Of a DNA stretch of 64,000 bases, positions 33,111-45,262 are shown piece after piece. Within the stretch, counting starts at the first letter, position 1; the number at the start of each line of letters is the position of its first letter. The DNA is taken from positions 65,322,461 to 65,386,460 of the forward strand of contig OY757904.1 in NCBI GenBank assembly GCA_963585895.1, given 5' to 3'. Both the position numbers and the translations under genes were made by a program. Below the pieces are notes generated by a model. That model had not been told where the DNA came from. It made no database searches and was given only the letters and a program-made list of their open reading frames with translations. The stretch is from Sepioteuthis lessoniana. Taxonomy: Eukaryota > Mollusca > Cephalopoda > Myopsida > Loliginidae.

Positions 33111-33940
33111 GAACTTCATAGGTATATATGAATACATAAATTTACATTTATTACGATTCCTTACCTTCATGGCATTAAATGATCCCACTTGTGTTGACAT
33201 GCCGTTAAAACAATCAATCAGCGAAAACAAACAATATATTCAGTTTTTCAGACATTTTTTAAACAATCAGTTCTCAATAAATCCAATCAGTAATGAAAAA
33301 AAAACACACTTCTGTCCAATCAGCACTCATTAAATACGTCTTAAAAATCAGAAAAGAGATAAATATTTATGTTCAAACAAAAAGCACTCTTTGAGAATTA
33401 TCCAGAATTGTAATTCTCGGCATTCAGATTCACGTTGTTATTTTTTTTTTTTTGTCACTTGTTTTCTTTTGAGATTAAGTCGTTGATAAATCCTTTCATT
33501 CCTTTATGTTCAGTGATTTGAAATTCTTAACTAACCGAATATTCAACTTAAAGAAACAAGTTATATCAAAATAGAGGCTTATTAAATTATTTATTTATGT
33601 GCACATTATATACTGGTCATCGTCGTAGAAAAATGACTAAATGAGCCAATTTCAAATACTTGACGAGTATGTTTTTTATTTTTATTTTGGACTGAAGCTT
33701 TGCGAAAGCAAAAAATGCAATCATCTATGCGTGAAATAGTTGGTCATAGAAGTTTCCTTAGGTTAGGTCCTGCGACTGATTTAAAAAAATTAAAATATTC
33801 ATTCAAACTAAGTGTGCCCTACTCAGAAATTGACATTGCATCCTGCTCGTGGTTGAAGTCTTTAGTAATTAAAAAAATTGGCCTAATGGAACTGATATCT
33901 AAGTACTTTCTTACCTATGTTTGGTCTCATGAACAATTCT

Positions 33941-33945
<5 letters not shown>
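33109..33945. other. unannotated stretch
   Basis: The frame 33700-34086 is open, but its second half is RTE antisense plus a His run from the (ATC)n tail. The first 75 codons show no motif. Confidence 0.5.
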
Positions 33946-33974
<29 letters not shown>

Positions 33975-34395
33975 TGTCGTGCCGCTCGCACGGATATCCC
34001 TGACCCTCTCTCGCCACTTCTCCCTATCATTCATCGTCTCTGGCAGGTCTTCACGGCTACATCCTATATCGGCACAGAACTGTTGAATATAGGTTCTAGC
34101 TGTTTGTCTTGCCTTTGCTCATCCATGTGAAGGGGTCCACGGGAGTACATCACTTATGAGCTCGTCCCTGCATCTCCAGCAGTGTCTTGCATGTCTGGTT
34201 TGTCTAACTTGGATAGTTTTCGTGATGGGGGGCAGGTGGCCGTATAGTTGGTGCCTCGTGGGATGTTGCTGCCAGGACTTGTTCAATATTGCTCGCAACA
34301 TTCTTGTGCAATTGTCGTCTAGCTTCTTCTCCAGCCGTTTAGTTAGCGTCCAAGTAGTGCATCCATATAGCAGTATCGAGTGGCTTTGTAGTCTT
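33946..34395 (-). pseudogene. RTE-clade LINE 3' end
   Basis: Minus strand: ASNIEQVLAATSHEAPTIRP region, then, in the open frame 34301-34119, LRAILNKSWQQHPTRHQLYG and DELISDVLPWTPSHG. After a break it reaches the family 3' end GGCACGACATGATGATG at about 33950-33978. 5'-truncated near 34395. Confidence 0.8.
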
Positions 34396-34592
34396 TCCCG
34401 AGACTTTTTCTTTCACTCTCCCCATCAAAAAAAAAAAGCCAAAAAATTTTTCTATACATGTACGTACCCCGATAAACTGAACTTCACATATGATCTTTAA
34501 AAAATTAGTAGATAAAAGGGTCCATTTAATTTTTCAAGGCATCATATATTTTAAAATACAGTTATAATTTAAAGCTACTAAAGTTCACCTAA

Positions 34593-34600
34593 CAAGAAAC
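34593..34600. repeat. 8-bp target-site duplication, left copy
   Basis: CAAGAAAC, identical to 35633-35640; 8 bp is the duplication length of hAT transposons. Confidence 0.8.
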
Positions 34601-35039
34601 CAGGGGCGGAGACGGGACTAGTGCTACTCGTGCCCGGCATGACCAATAATTCGGTCAATGTTATCCAAAATGGATTAAAAATCATCCATTAATTTAAAGC
34701 AAACATACTTAGTCTGATCTCAATTAAATTACGTATCTATTCAAGTTTCGATAACTAAGTAGCCAAAAGTTCATAAATATATCTGGGAATAATACAACGA
34801 TGCTGTTTTGAACAGATGTACTTTGTCCGGCCTACGTCAGATTCATTAAACATCCCATAAAATCGGCTATAATGTTGAACACGCGCAAATCCATGCCGAG
34901 CACTAGACCCTTATAATAACAGTAATGTTAGAGAAATCCGCTTTTGGCTATAGCCAATAGCAAGAACAAACCAAACACCGTGCTCAAAAATCTTAGCAGA
35001 TTCTGACTGCTGACAGCTGTCTTGGGAAGAGGGAAAGGG

Positions 35040-35097
<58 letters not shown>

Positions 35098-35632
35098 GAT
35101 AGCAGATTATAGCCGTCGCCGACGTCATCATCATCGCTATGGTAAATGTTGGTTAAACGGCGTGTTTTAATTTCTTGTTTTCACTAACAGATCTCTATTT
35201 CTTTAATGAATGTTGAATATATTACATTCTGTAAGAAAAATTTGTTTATTTGAATACATTTTAAACAAATAATCTTTATTTTAAGCGTAATTGAAACTAC
35301 TAGCTGTGTCTGTGTATATTGTCATCAGTTTCTTTATTCTAATAAACATATTTTTCTCGTCATAGTAATGAACATCTTTTCTTATCTTCTATACTTTTTG
35401 AAGGAAAAAAATCTTATCTACTGTATTAACAAGACTACAGATTATATAGTATCTTGATTGTTTCCAAAAAAAACACCATGCCAGGTACGTTTGTCAATCT
35501 GTGTTATACTATGGAGAATCACGCAATAGCAACTATGATGACTTAATTTGGGTCCACGGACCACGGGTTGGGAACTGATGTTGACAGAAGGCGGGGGGCA
35601 CGAGTAGCAAAAATAGGCTTGAGTCGCCACTT
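34601..35632. mobile_element. non-autonomous hAT-superfamily transposon, complete ends
   Basis: 1032 bases between perfect 8-bp duplications. The left end starts CAGGGGCGGAGACG. The right end, reverse-complemented, starts AAGTGGCGACTCAAG. Both then share GCTACTCGTGCCC at the same distance from the tip. The CAGNGGCG-type tip and 8-bp duplication are hAT hallmarks. The right subterminal region also holds a GGTCCACGGACC-GGGTTGGGAACTG block seen in other hAT ends. The interior has no transposase frame; it contains a (GA)n array and AT-rich filler. This is therefore a MITE-like derivative that depended on a transposase made elsewhere. Strand cannot be assigned. Confidence 0.85.
35042..35092. repeat. 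(GA)n microsatellite inside the hAT element
   Basis: About 50 bases of GA. Confidence 0.95.
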
Positions 35633-35640
35633 CAAGAAAC
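35633..35640. repeat. 8-bp target-site duplication, right copy
   Basis: CAAGAAAC; pairs with 34593-34600. Confidence 0.8.
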
Positions 35641-36004
35641 ACTGAAATTTAAAACTCAAACATTGGCATCATGCATGAATATTTTAGATCAGCAGACCTT
35701 TTTGTTTCTTAAGCCTTATTTTTAAAAAATCTAACGAACTAAAAAGAAGTTCAGGTACATTTTCTTCGTCATCTTCACTGGAAAAAAACAATGTATTTTC
35801 AGAGAACTACTAACAATATGCTAAATGTTTCTGAAGGCATTTTTGGAATATGCACTGAAAAACAGCTGCCCAAACGAAAACATATATTCATTTTACTGTC
35901 GCTGTGACAAATATTCAAAGGAGTATCCTGCGTAGCAAAGTTAAAGCTGTTCAGGGCCTTTGCTTACACTCGAACTGCAGTGAGCTTACTATGGAAACAA
36001 TAAG
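35641..36004. other. unannotated stretch
   Basis: AT-rich; nothing recognised. Confidence 0.5.
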
Positions 36005-36200
36005 GTCCATGTGGCGTAATGGCTAAATTGTTATACGGTAGCCTCGAAGTAAATGAGTCCACCCTCCAGTTGCGCTATTACATTCACTTTCGGAATGATA
36101 ACCTTAGAAATGGTATAAACCCTTTTATCCCAGACTAGCTTTTAAGTGGAATACAAATGGTCTGAATTAAGAGATTTAATTTTCCCTGGTTGATTGTCTT
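36005..36200 (+). mobile_element. SINE B1 copy
   Basis: A-box-like TGGCGTAATGG at 36011-36021, eroded B-box, body CGCTATTACATTCACTTTCG, TTATCCCAGACTAGC. The 3' end is poorly conserved. Confidence 0.65.
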
Positions 36201-37072
36201 TCCGAAGATAATTAATAATACCTATACTACTATAAACCCATGTCTATGATGAATGTAATTTGGATTTAAGAGGATAAATAGGTACCAGAAAATGGACTTA
36301 TTAACTGAATTATTTGCAGGCATTTTTCTGTTTCTATTTTATTTCATATTGTATTCAATATTTCATAACCGAGCATATAACAAGTTTTTAACAATACAAA
36401 CCAAGAAACAGGCTTTAATAAATGATATTACCAAAATAATAGCTAACATCACATGAGAAATCAGTGTATGAAAGATATTTCGCACCATAAGTTTAAATAA
36501 GGGACGGCAGCATATCTTCCTTTTTAGAACAACTTGACTATTCCTTGCTTTTAAGTGGATTGAAGCATTTATCTGCCACAACTGACGTTTATGAAACACT
36601 CTAAAAAAAGGAAAATTACAATTTTATATTGAATAAGTTTTACCTATCACGGCAGAAACCAACAATATGAAAAATTGAGTGAATATTGAACACACCACTA
36701 CAGTATTGACTTGGAATACAGAATAACGCCTCTTTTATTTGAGGATCTGTAAAGGCAATCTATATTTGTTGTGGCTGCTTACGTTAACCGCCCTCATGTG
36801 AAGCATAGCTGAAGTTGTCGAAAATTAAATTTCTGTAAATATTCTAACATTGATTTTTCTCTATTCTGAAGGAGCACTTTTGTAGTATGTAGCGATGCGT
36901 TTCTAGTTCATTGATAATTTTTATTTTATTTTTACTGACATGTGTCCTGTTGAGGAAAGCTCCCAGGAAAATACAGTAAAATGTTTTATTGATATTTGTT
37001 AAAAGAATCAATAGCCTTTACCTATAAGATGGATTACGTGACCGTACATTGTAATATTTTTAAATTTTCTGC
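36201..37072. other. unannotated stretch
   Basis: AT-rich; open frames (for example 36363-36599 minus) show no motif. Confidence 0.5.
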
Positions 37073-37091
37073 TCTCTCTCTCTCTCTCTCC

Positions 37092-37136
<45 letters not shown>

Positions 37137-37142
37137 CCATAC

Positions 37143-37173
<31 letters not shown>

Positions 37174-37232
37174 TAGACACAGACAGACAGAAAAACAAAG
37201 AGAGAGAGAGAGAGAGAGAGGGGGGGAGAGAG
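37073..37232. repeat. four-part microsatellite (CT)n-(CA)n-(TA)n-(GA)n
   Basis: CT at 37073-37101, CA at 37103-37132, TA at 37143-37161, GA and GACA variants at 37161-37232. The outer CT and GA blocks are complementary. Confidence 0.95.
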
Positions 37233-37373
37233 ATTCTTAGACAGAGAGATTGTCATTGGTTAGTGTGTTCGTATCTGTGCATGTATAAAAAAAACTAGGT
37301 ACGATTATGAATGGTGATTGTGTGAGAAGACAGACACTGCCTAATGTAACTGCACTAAAATTCGTTACGGTAA

Positions 37374-37374
<1 letters not shown>

Positions 37375-37415
<41 letters not shown>
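37375..37415. repeat. (TA)n microsatellite
   Basis: About 40 bases of TA, immediately before a SINE. Confidence 0.95.
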
Positions 37416-37416
<1 letters not shown>

Positions 37417-37417
<1 letters not shown>

Positions 37418-37630
37418 CCTGGAATATGTTATTTGCATTTTACACAACGCTAGTACACTCGGGAAAGGTTTGATCCAACGACACTCATTCCACTCATGGG
37501 TAAACGGGAGAGTAGACTCAGCTCTTTAACCTTGTCATTGTAACCAGTGTAGAATTAGAAAAAAAAACTCTAAATACAAACTTGGTCAACTGCACTCAAA
37601 ATTGACCTTGTTTCACTGGTGGGGAAGCCA
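37417..37630 (+). mobile_element. SINE B2, 5'-truncated copy
   Basis: ACACTCGGGAAAGGTTTGAT, CACTCATGGGTAAACGGGAG and TTAACCTTGTCATTGTAACC lead to the B2-specific end CAAAATTGACCTTGTTTCAC. Confidence 0.65.
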
Positions 37631-37859
37631 TTTATATATCTCAAGAGTGAGTTTAACTATACAATTAATTCTTTGAATCTTAATGACCTTCCTCAGAACA
37701 ATAGAAGACGTCTTGAAAAGTAAAAAGAAGAGTGCACACAAAATTTATTCCTTATCATTTTTTCATCCAATTTTGTTCATCTTAACTAGATATTTCCTTT
37801 CTTAAAAGAAAACTCCCTATCCCTTATCGTTCCTATTTTCTTATGTTTTAACTCTTTTC

Positions 37860-37906
<47 letters not shown>

Positions 37907-38520
37907 CTTCTTTTCATTTAACTCTTCTCCTTCGTCTATTTCTACCCATTTCTGCAATCTCTTTTCCACCTCCCTTTGTTTTCTATCCTTCTTAACATCT
38001 AACTCTGTTCCTAGTCAGCAAGTGTTTTTGTGTAATATTAATAGATAATAGTTAAAAGTCTATGAAAACTGTTGCTAGCCTATCGGCTTTAGAAAATATA
38101 TTTTTGGGATAATTTATTCCAACCAGATAATTTGAAAATCAGGGTATTTTCCCTAAATAAGTAAAAAAAAAAAAAAAGGCCTTTCAGAATTAAAGAGGAT
38201 TCTTCAAAAATAACAGCTGGAGGCATGAATTTGTTCAATGACTTTTTCTACAATAAATAAGAAATGACCTTTTTTCTTTTACTGATATATATAAATTTGA
38301 CTTAATTGATCACTGACTTGAAATCAAGACAACTGACGAAAATAGATAACTTAAGGCGTTATACAAATCACTGGGGTGTTTATTTAGTAATTTATTTATT
38401 GAAGAGAGAAATGGCGGAGAATGGTGAGAACAAAGGAACCCACGCGCATGAAGATATAAAATATGACATCAGGGTTATAATTCAGAAACTCACAAGGTTG
38501 AGAAATACTATACGCAAATG
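37631..38520. other. unannotated stretch with a (CT)n array
   Basis: (CT)n at 37865-37902; otherwise AT-rich and unrecognised. Confidence 0.55.
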
Positions 38521-38522
38521 GG

Positions 38523-38582
<60 letters not shown>
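38521..38582. repeat. (CA)n-(TA)n array into which mariner M2 inserted
   Basis: CA then TA ending exactly at the mariner tip. Confidence 0.95.
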
Positions 38583-38583
<1 letters not shown>

Positions 38584-39476
38584 GGTGTGCATTCAATAAG
38601 TTTCCAGACTTTTTTTTTTGTACAGGCATTTAAAATTGTCGTAGACTCTTGAAAATTTACTATGTTATTGCTATGCATATTATAAAATGACTGACCAAGT
38701 TTTATAATTTCAGGTTCAACTGAACAGCTACAGCAGCAATTGGAATACACCCTACTAAAGCCTGATTGGCAGAGCTGGTGAATTTTAAAAATGCAATCTG
38801 ACACTTTAGAAGAACGATATGCAATAAAATTTTAAACTAGGAAAAATACCAGAGAAATGTATTCAGACTGCTTTACGACCATCCTGCATGAATCGAGCAT
38901 CAGTTTTTGAGTAGTATAAGAGATTCAAGGAAGCCATGGGGTCTGTGAGGGATGATGAGAGGTGTGGGAGGAGAAAGAAAGTCAATACACAAGAGTTGAT
39001 TGGACAAAGAATTCGGGTCAGAGTTAGGGTTACTATGTTGAGGTTTATGGGAGTTCAGGAAGAGATTCCGTCGGAAGAGGCCAGCATTCTTCAAATCGGG
39101 TCAGTGGAATTTCCACCAGGACAATGCATCAGTCAGCAATTCATCATTTTCACAGACTATTTGACCAAGAGTGGCATCAAGACATTTCCATATCCTCCCT
39201 ATAGGTCAGACCTCGCTCCCTGTGACTTTTGATTATTCCCTAAGCTCAGAGGCTGTCGTTATGAAGCAATTGAGGAGATGAAACACGCTGTGACGAAGGT
39301 CATTGACACGCTCACACAAGAGGACTTCCTTGGGGCCTTCCAGAAGTTGTTGGAACGGTACAACAAGTGCATTGCAGCCGGAAGAGATTACTTCGAAGGG
39401 GACTAGAGTTTCACGTGTATACTATTAATAAAAGTGCCCATACGAAAAAAGTCTGGAAACATATTTAATGATCCTC

Positions 39477-39477
<1 letters not shown>
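38583..39477 (+). mobile_element. internally deleted mariner (copy M2)
   Basis: 895 bases with terminal repeats (left GCATTCAATAAGTTTCCAGAC; right, reverse-complemented, ATTAAATATGTTTCCAGAC) and (TA)n on both sides. HTH-region residues (VRDDERCGRRKKVNTQELIG) lead, with no catalytic middle, into FHQDNASV (second-Asp motif, in another frame) and YPPYRSDLAPCDF then a stop. Downstream FPKLRGCRYE and YNKCIAAG are readable. The longest frame, 38936-39232, is 98 codons. The internal deletion junction is the same as in M1 and M3. Confidence 0.9.

Positions 39478-39520
<43 letters not shown>
39478..39520. repeat. (TA)n right flank of mariner M2
   Basis: About 42 bases of TA. Confidence 0.95.
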
Positions 39521-39522
<2 letters not shown>

Positions 39523-39529
39523 CAACTCC

Positions 39530-39740
39530 TCGGCACGAACCGGATTTGACTCCAGGTCGATTTTTATTAGTGTTTAAGAGGTTTGGTTTCAGAGTTTACT
39601 TTCTCATGCCCCGATCGCTCATCAATATGCCTTACTATTTGCTGGAGGGTAAATTGTTGGATTCATAACTTGTCTAAGACTTTTAACGCTATATGCAATG
39701 CAAACACTCTCGTCCAATTTGGGTCACCAAGATGAATCCA
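39530..39740 (-). mobile_element. SINE B2 copy
   Basis: The plus strand shows GGTTTGGTTTCAGAGTTTAC, TACTATTTGCTGGAGGG, TTGGATTCATAAC and CGTCCAATTTGGGTCACC in SINE B2 reverse-complement order. Head eroded. Confidence 0.6.
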
Positions 39741-40194
39741 GTTTTGCTATCCCTATCATATGTACAGTGTCACGGAGATTTAAAGGTACTTTTGAAGCTT
39801 ATTCTGCTTGAGAAAGCATTCCGTAGCTTGAACAAATGTTTCAATCTCATCATACAGAAAGCATTATATGAAAAAATACATACAGTTTTCTTCTTGCTTG
39901 AGAAATAACAACTGTGATTATTATGAAAGGCTGAGAAAAAGAAGTGCCTAATGGTATTTAACTTCACTTTTCAAAACGCCGAGACACATCACCAAGGAAT
40001 AATATTTTGTTTTGCATCTGTTTGGTTAGATGCTAAGTCAAAGATTTCTTGCAAAATTGATAATATTAGGTAAACTGGCACACTGGAACATTTAAGTGAA
40101 CAAGCGAAATCTTTTAAAGAATGAGAGAAGGCAATTTTTTTTTCTGGTCAACGAAGTACCCTAATGATTCGGTTGGATTACAAAATTCATCATG

Positions 40195-40236
<42 letters not shown>

Positions 40237-40749
40237 TAGCGACTTCATTTGTAACGAGAGCCTTATATATGATTAGTCAACCAAGCAATTGCCATCCGAA
40301 AGGTATTCACTTTATTACTGCAATTTCATCTTTTTTTTTGATCATTATCTTTTTCATTTAACATTTTCATATTTTGTAAATTTTTGATTATTTTTGATTA
40401 TTTTCTCAACATTGTCAATGTGTCAATAAAGTATTTTAATATTATTTTTATTAAACAAATGTATTATATCGTAAAAAATCAGCAAATAAAAATTTGTTAT
40501 GAATGTTTTAGTGAAGCGAGTTGGAGATTTTAATATTTTATATTTCAAAAGCATTTAGATTGTTCATTGTTATTGTTTTGCAAATCAGTTTTTTCATCAC
40601 TTATTTAGATTTAGAGAGAGTCTGGTCATATTAATGATACACAATTGTATTCATGTTCATGTTTTTCTATTTTTTATACATAATCTATTCATCATTTTTT
40701 TAAAATATCTGTTCAGCTAATTTTTAAGGAGATAATGTCATTTTTTTTT
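39741..40749. other. unannotated stretch with a (TA)n array
   Basis: (TA)n at 40199-40232; otherwise AT-rich with nothing recognised. Confidence 0.5.
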
Positions 40750-41185
40750 CCATCTGCCGGGGCGGTAGAATACACTGACTGCACCTCTGCTGAGAGTTAA
40801 GGCCTTTCCACTACGAGTGTCCAATATATGACACTGAATAATTTGATCATGAGCTTCCTGTGACGCTGGAGCTTTGGGCAATGTGGAGAACCCCTTCATT
40901 GCTATCGCTTCTAGGTCCACACTGTCCCGGAATGATAGCACCAGAATGGTTCCTGTATATTGGTTAAATAGAATTAAATTGAGTGCTTATGCTAAAATTA
41001 ATTGTTTGAATTAGAACTGTTTGACAGAACTGAATTGCTTGAAATAAAAATGTTTTTGACAATTAAACTGTGTACTCACGCTAAACTGAATTCTTTGAAA
41101 TGGAACAGATTTTGCATGAAATGAATTTGGCATTAAATAACCTACAAATACTGATATGCCATGAATCCCATACAACAAACCGCCC
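40750..41185 (+). repeat. family C copy
   Basis: Full body (GGGGCGGTAGAATACACTG to TATTGGTTAAATAG) and about two tail units. The end is CTGATATGCCATGAATCCC. Confidence 0.75.
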
Positions 41186-41390
41186 AAGCTTTTTTTCAAC
41201 AAAAGTTCGTTTTTGATGATAAGTTCATTTCTAATTTCTCTAGAACACTACAGAAAGCATGTTAATCTGCCTTTCTTAAATCTAAAAAAATACAGTATTT
41301 GTTCTAAGAATTTTGCTATAGTCACAATAGTGCTATATATACTATATTTCTTGTGGGTTGAGACATATTGTTATTATCGAGCTTCTTTTT

Positions 41391-41401
41391 AGTGGCACGA
41401 C

Positions 41402-41425
<24 letters not shown>
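41391..41425 (+). mobile_element. RTE-clade LINE 3' terminus only
   Basis: GTGGCACGACATGATGATGG plus (TGA)n, identical to the last bases of the 18056 copy; nothing upstream matches. Confidence 0.5.
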
Positions 41426-41433
<8 letters not shown>

Positions 41434-41979
41434 GGAAAACTTTTTGAAGTAAATCTAACTCAGCTAAACTTAAATAGAGCTTATTAAATGAGATGCTAAT
41501 AGAAATATTTTGATTATCATTAGGAATATATCAAAAATAATTAAGGGAAATGTAACGTTAGTGGAGTCGTAGTTTTGGTGATAAACAGGCACATAATCTA
41601 CTTTATATTAAGCTTGTTTTTTTATATAAGTAAATTTATTGGGTATCACACTATCTGTTAAGAGCTGTTTCATATTCTGTTTTGTTAGTATTGAATACAT
41701 TTGCATTGCTGCAATGATTCAACGTTAAAGAAGAACATTGTTTGACAAAGTATTTTCTTTTAGATAATCGGTTCAATGAAACATAGTAGAAATAAGATGG
41801 AATGTCTGCAAATCCAGATTAAGATAGATTATTTGAAATTATTGCTTCCATTTCGGGTCCAGACCACTTAAGATTTTAACCTTTTCAGGAAGAATACGTT
41901 AAATTGAAATAAGAAATCTTTAGGTTTGGTTCTTTGGTTTAATGGTATATCTACACTCGATGGTACTTTAATGACAAAT

Positions 41980-41996
41980 TCTCTCTCTCTCTTTCT

Positions 41997-42042
<46 letters not shown>
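41980..42042. repeat. (CT)n-(TA)n compound microsatellite
   Basis: CT-rich block then about 42 bases of TA. Confidence 0.9.
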
Positions 42043-42045
<3 letters not shown>

Positions 42046-42394
42046 TTTTAGAAAATAGTTGGTTGGTAACATTTTAAACAAACCTGGGTTCATTTTAAGC
42101 CCACATTTAAATGGTTTTAAGTGTTGATATTGAACATTAAAATTCTATTTATCAGTTATTCCAATCTAATTGAGAACTACTAATTTGTTTACACAGAGGT
42201 AAATGGTTTCACGTTTTACCATTTAAAACTAATAATCCTATCCATTCATTTGCCCCCAGTTATAATTGAAAAAATTCAACATACAATCAGTACTTTATTT
42301 GCACATATTTAAAAGGTTTCAAGTAAAGAAAATGATTAAATATTTCTATTTATCGATAGTTACCCATACAGGCACTACAACTATGAATCAGAGT

Positions 42395-42495
42395 GAGGGC
42401 GCACATAGCGGTGTAATGGTTAACAAATTCGACTAGTAAACCTACACGCGTGAGTTTAAGTCTCATTAGGTATCACTTTCATATGGCCTTGTGTC
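42395..42495 (+). mobile_element. SINE B head fragment
   Basis: AGCGGTGTAATGGTTAAC head and GAGTTTAAGTCTCATTAGG as eroded B-box; the 3' half is missing. Confidence 0.5.
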
Positions 42496-42540
42496 ACATC
42501 TGAGTAAAAAGCTTAGTAAATTACAGCTCTGAATACGAGT

Positions 42541-42706
42541 GGAAGTGGAAGTAATATTAATTAAGGGGTACTCTACATTCTCCAGAATTCCAATACTGGA
42601 GCCTCACTATTTGTATATTTTATCATATCAAGGAAATAGGTTGTGCGTGTCTTAACCCTTAGCAGAGATGAAATCGACGTATTCTACAGCCCGAGCCAAT
42701 TGAGCT
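42541..42706 (-). repeat. family C, minus partial copy
   Basis: The plus strand shows AAGGGGTACTCTACATTCTC, CTGGAGCCTCACTATTTG, GCAGAGATGAAATCGACG and TATTCTACAGCCCGAGCC. The tail side is lost. Confidence 0.65.
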
Positions 42707-43678
42707 CTGAAACATTCAATATGACCAAAAACATTCTTAAACCGAAATATATTTCTTAGAATGATACAGAAAACAAGTTAACAGGTTCATAATGAGTCCG
42801 AAAAAACATTTTCATTAGTAAATAGGCAAGATATGTGTTTTTCTTCAAATCAACGTCGAGATAAATGTCTTATCTTTGTCAGACACTTCATTAGATTCAC
42901 ACGTTCAAATTAGATTTGAGCGGCTCCAAATATATGTGTATACCGAATAGAGAATACCAATCAAATGTGCGTAAAATTCCGAAACTTGATTATAGTTGAA
43001 TAGGATTGTCATTAGTGAGAAAACTTAAAGACGATTATCAGACGTATTCGTTTCGCTAGTTATCTTTTGCTGTACGAGTGAGAAACCAATCAGGTTTCTA
43101 CATTATGTAGAGCAAGTCATTTTTAAAAAGTCTCGTACAGCTTTTACTTTAATTATCACTCTTCTCGTGATAGATTATCAGTGTGGTCACCGCTTCTTAG
43201 TTAGATATTTAGTAATTATTTCAGTTAATTAGGCATTAAAGTTAAATATCTTCATAACAAATTCATTCCTATGAATGAGAAAGAATTATATCCAGCTAAA
43301 GCTAAAACTCATAGAGACTTCTAAAACAGAAGGACACCAACACACTCATGTACACGCAGACTTAGTCCAACACACACAAACACATGCATCTATGTATATG
43401 TGTGTATATTTGCATAAATATATATAATGTTAAGATATGGAGGAATAGTTTGATGAGAATTTAAAAAAAAAGAAGCTTAATGCTTTACTGCACCAGAAGA
43501 GTGAGGCATTGATTTTATGACTCCAGCAATTTAAAAGAAAATCTTTTATTTCAACGTTATATGATTTTTCAGTTTTTATTCTCGTCAGTTTATTCATGTT
43601 TTATTTTTAATTTACTGACATTAATTTTATTTTTCTATTATGTAACATTCACGCGCACACACGAACACACACATATAC
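42707..43678. other. unannotated stretch
   Basis: AT-rich; nothing recognised. Confidence 0.5.
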
Positions 43679-43697
43679 GTAGCTAGCTAGCTAGCTA

Positions 43698-43755
<58 letters not shown>
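43679..43755. repeat. (TAGC)4 followed by (TA)n
   Basis: Four TAGC units, a self-complementary tetranucleotide, at 43679-43696, then about 54 bases of TA. Confidence 0.9.
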
Positions 43756-43756
<1 letters not shown>

Positions 43757-43905
43757 CTATTGTACGAAAAGTAATAGCTGAATTCATATTTTTGCTGAAG
43801 AGGCTAAGGCTATATGAAATGTAAATAGCTTCGACCAGGATTTGAACACCCGTTGCCGAGAACACTTCCTATGATCATAACTGCCAAGCTGCGATCGTCA
43901 CCAGC
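43757..43905 (-). mobile_element. SINE B2 head and body fragment
   Basis: Minus strand: GGCTGGTGACGATCGCAG head, TGTTCAAATCCTGGTCG as a good B-box, then body to ATGAATTCAGC. It ends inside the upstream (TA)n. Confidence 0.6.

Positions 43906-44939
<1,034 letters not shown>

Positions 44940-44988
<49 letters not shown>
44940..44988. repeat. (TA)n right flank of mariner M3
   Basis: About 48 bases of TA with one CA. Confidence 0.95.
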
Positions 44989-44991
<3 letters not shown>

Positions 44992-45121
44992 AATAAAAAG
45001 TAAATTATTTTTTGTATTATCCGTGTAAATATTTGTAAAATGATTTTGCATACAAAATATATAGGCAATTATTTTTAGATTTCCGCCTTAAAATAATTTA
45101 GTTTCGAAAGCGATGATCAGT

Positions 45122-45262
45122 ACATTATCATCATCATCATGTCGTGCCGCTAGCATGGATATCCCTGACCCTCTGTCGCCACTTCTCCCTATCATTAATC
45201 GCCTCTGGCAGGTCTTCAGGGCTACATCCCGTATCCTCATATAGCTGCTGGTCGTCCTGCTT
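45122..45262 (-). pseudogene. RTE-clade LINE 3' end, short
   Basis: It starts on the plus strand with (ATC)n and CATGTCGTGCCGC. The minus strand gives the terminal REKWRERV-like block and DTGC..EDLPEA. Truncated within the Gly/Arg-rich segment at about 45262. Confidence 0.75.

Larger units (their letters stand above)
41186..42394. other. unannotated stretch
   Basis: Contains the RTE scrap at 41393-41425 and a (CT)n-(TA)n array at 41980-42042; the rest is AT-rich. Confidence 0.5.

Noticed and set aside
33700-34086. 128-codon frame with a poly-His stretch
   Set aside because: The His run is the (ATC)n tail of a minus-strand RTE LINE and the C-terminal part is its antisense; the N-terminal part has no motif.
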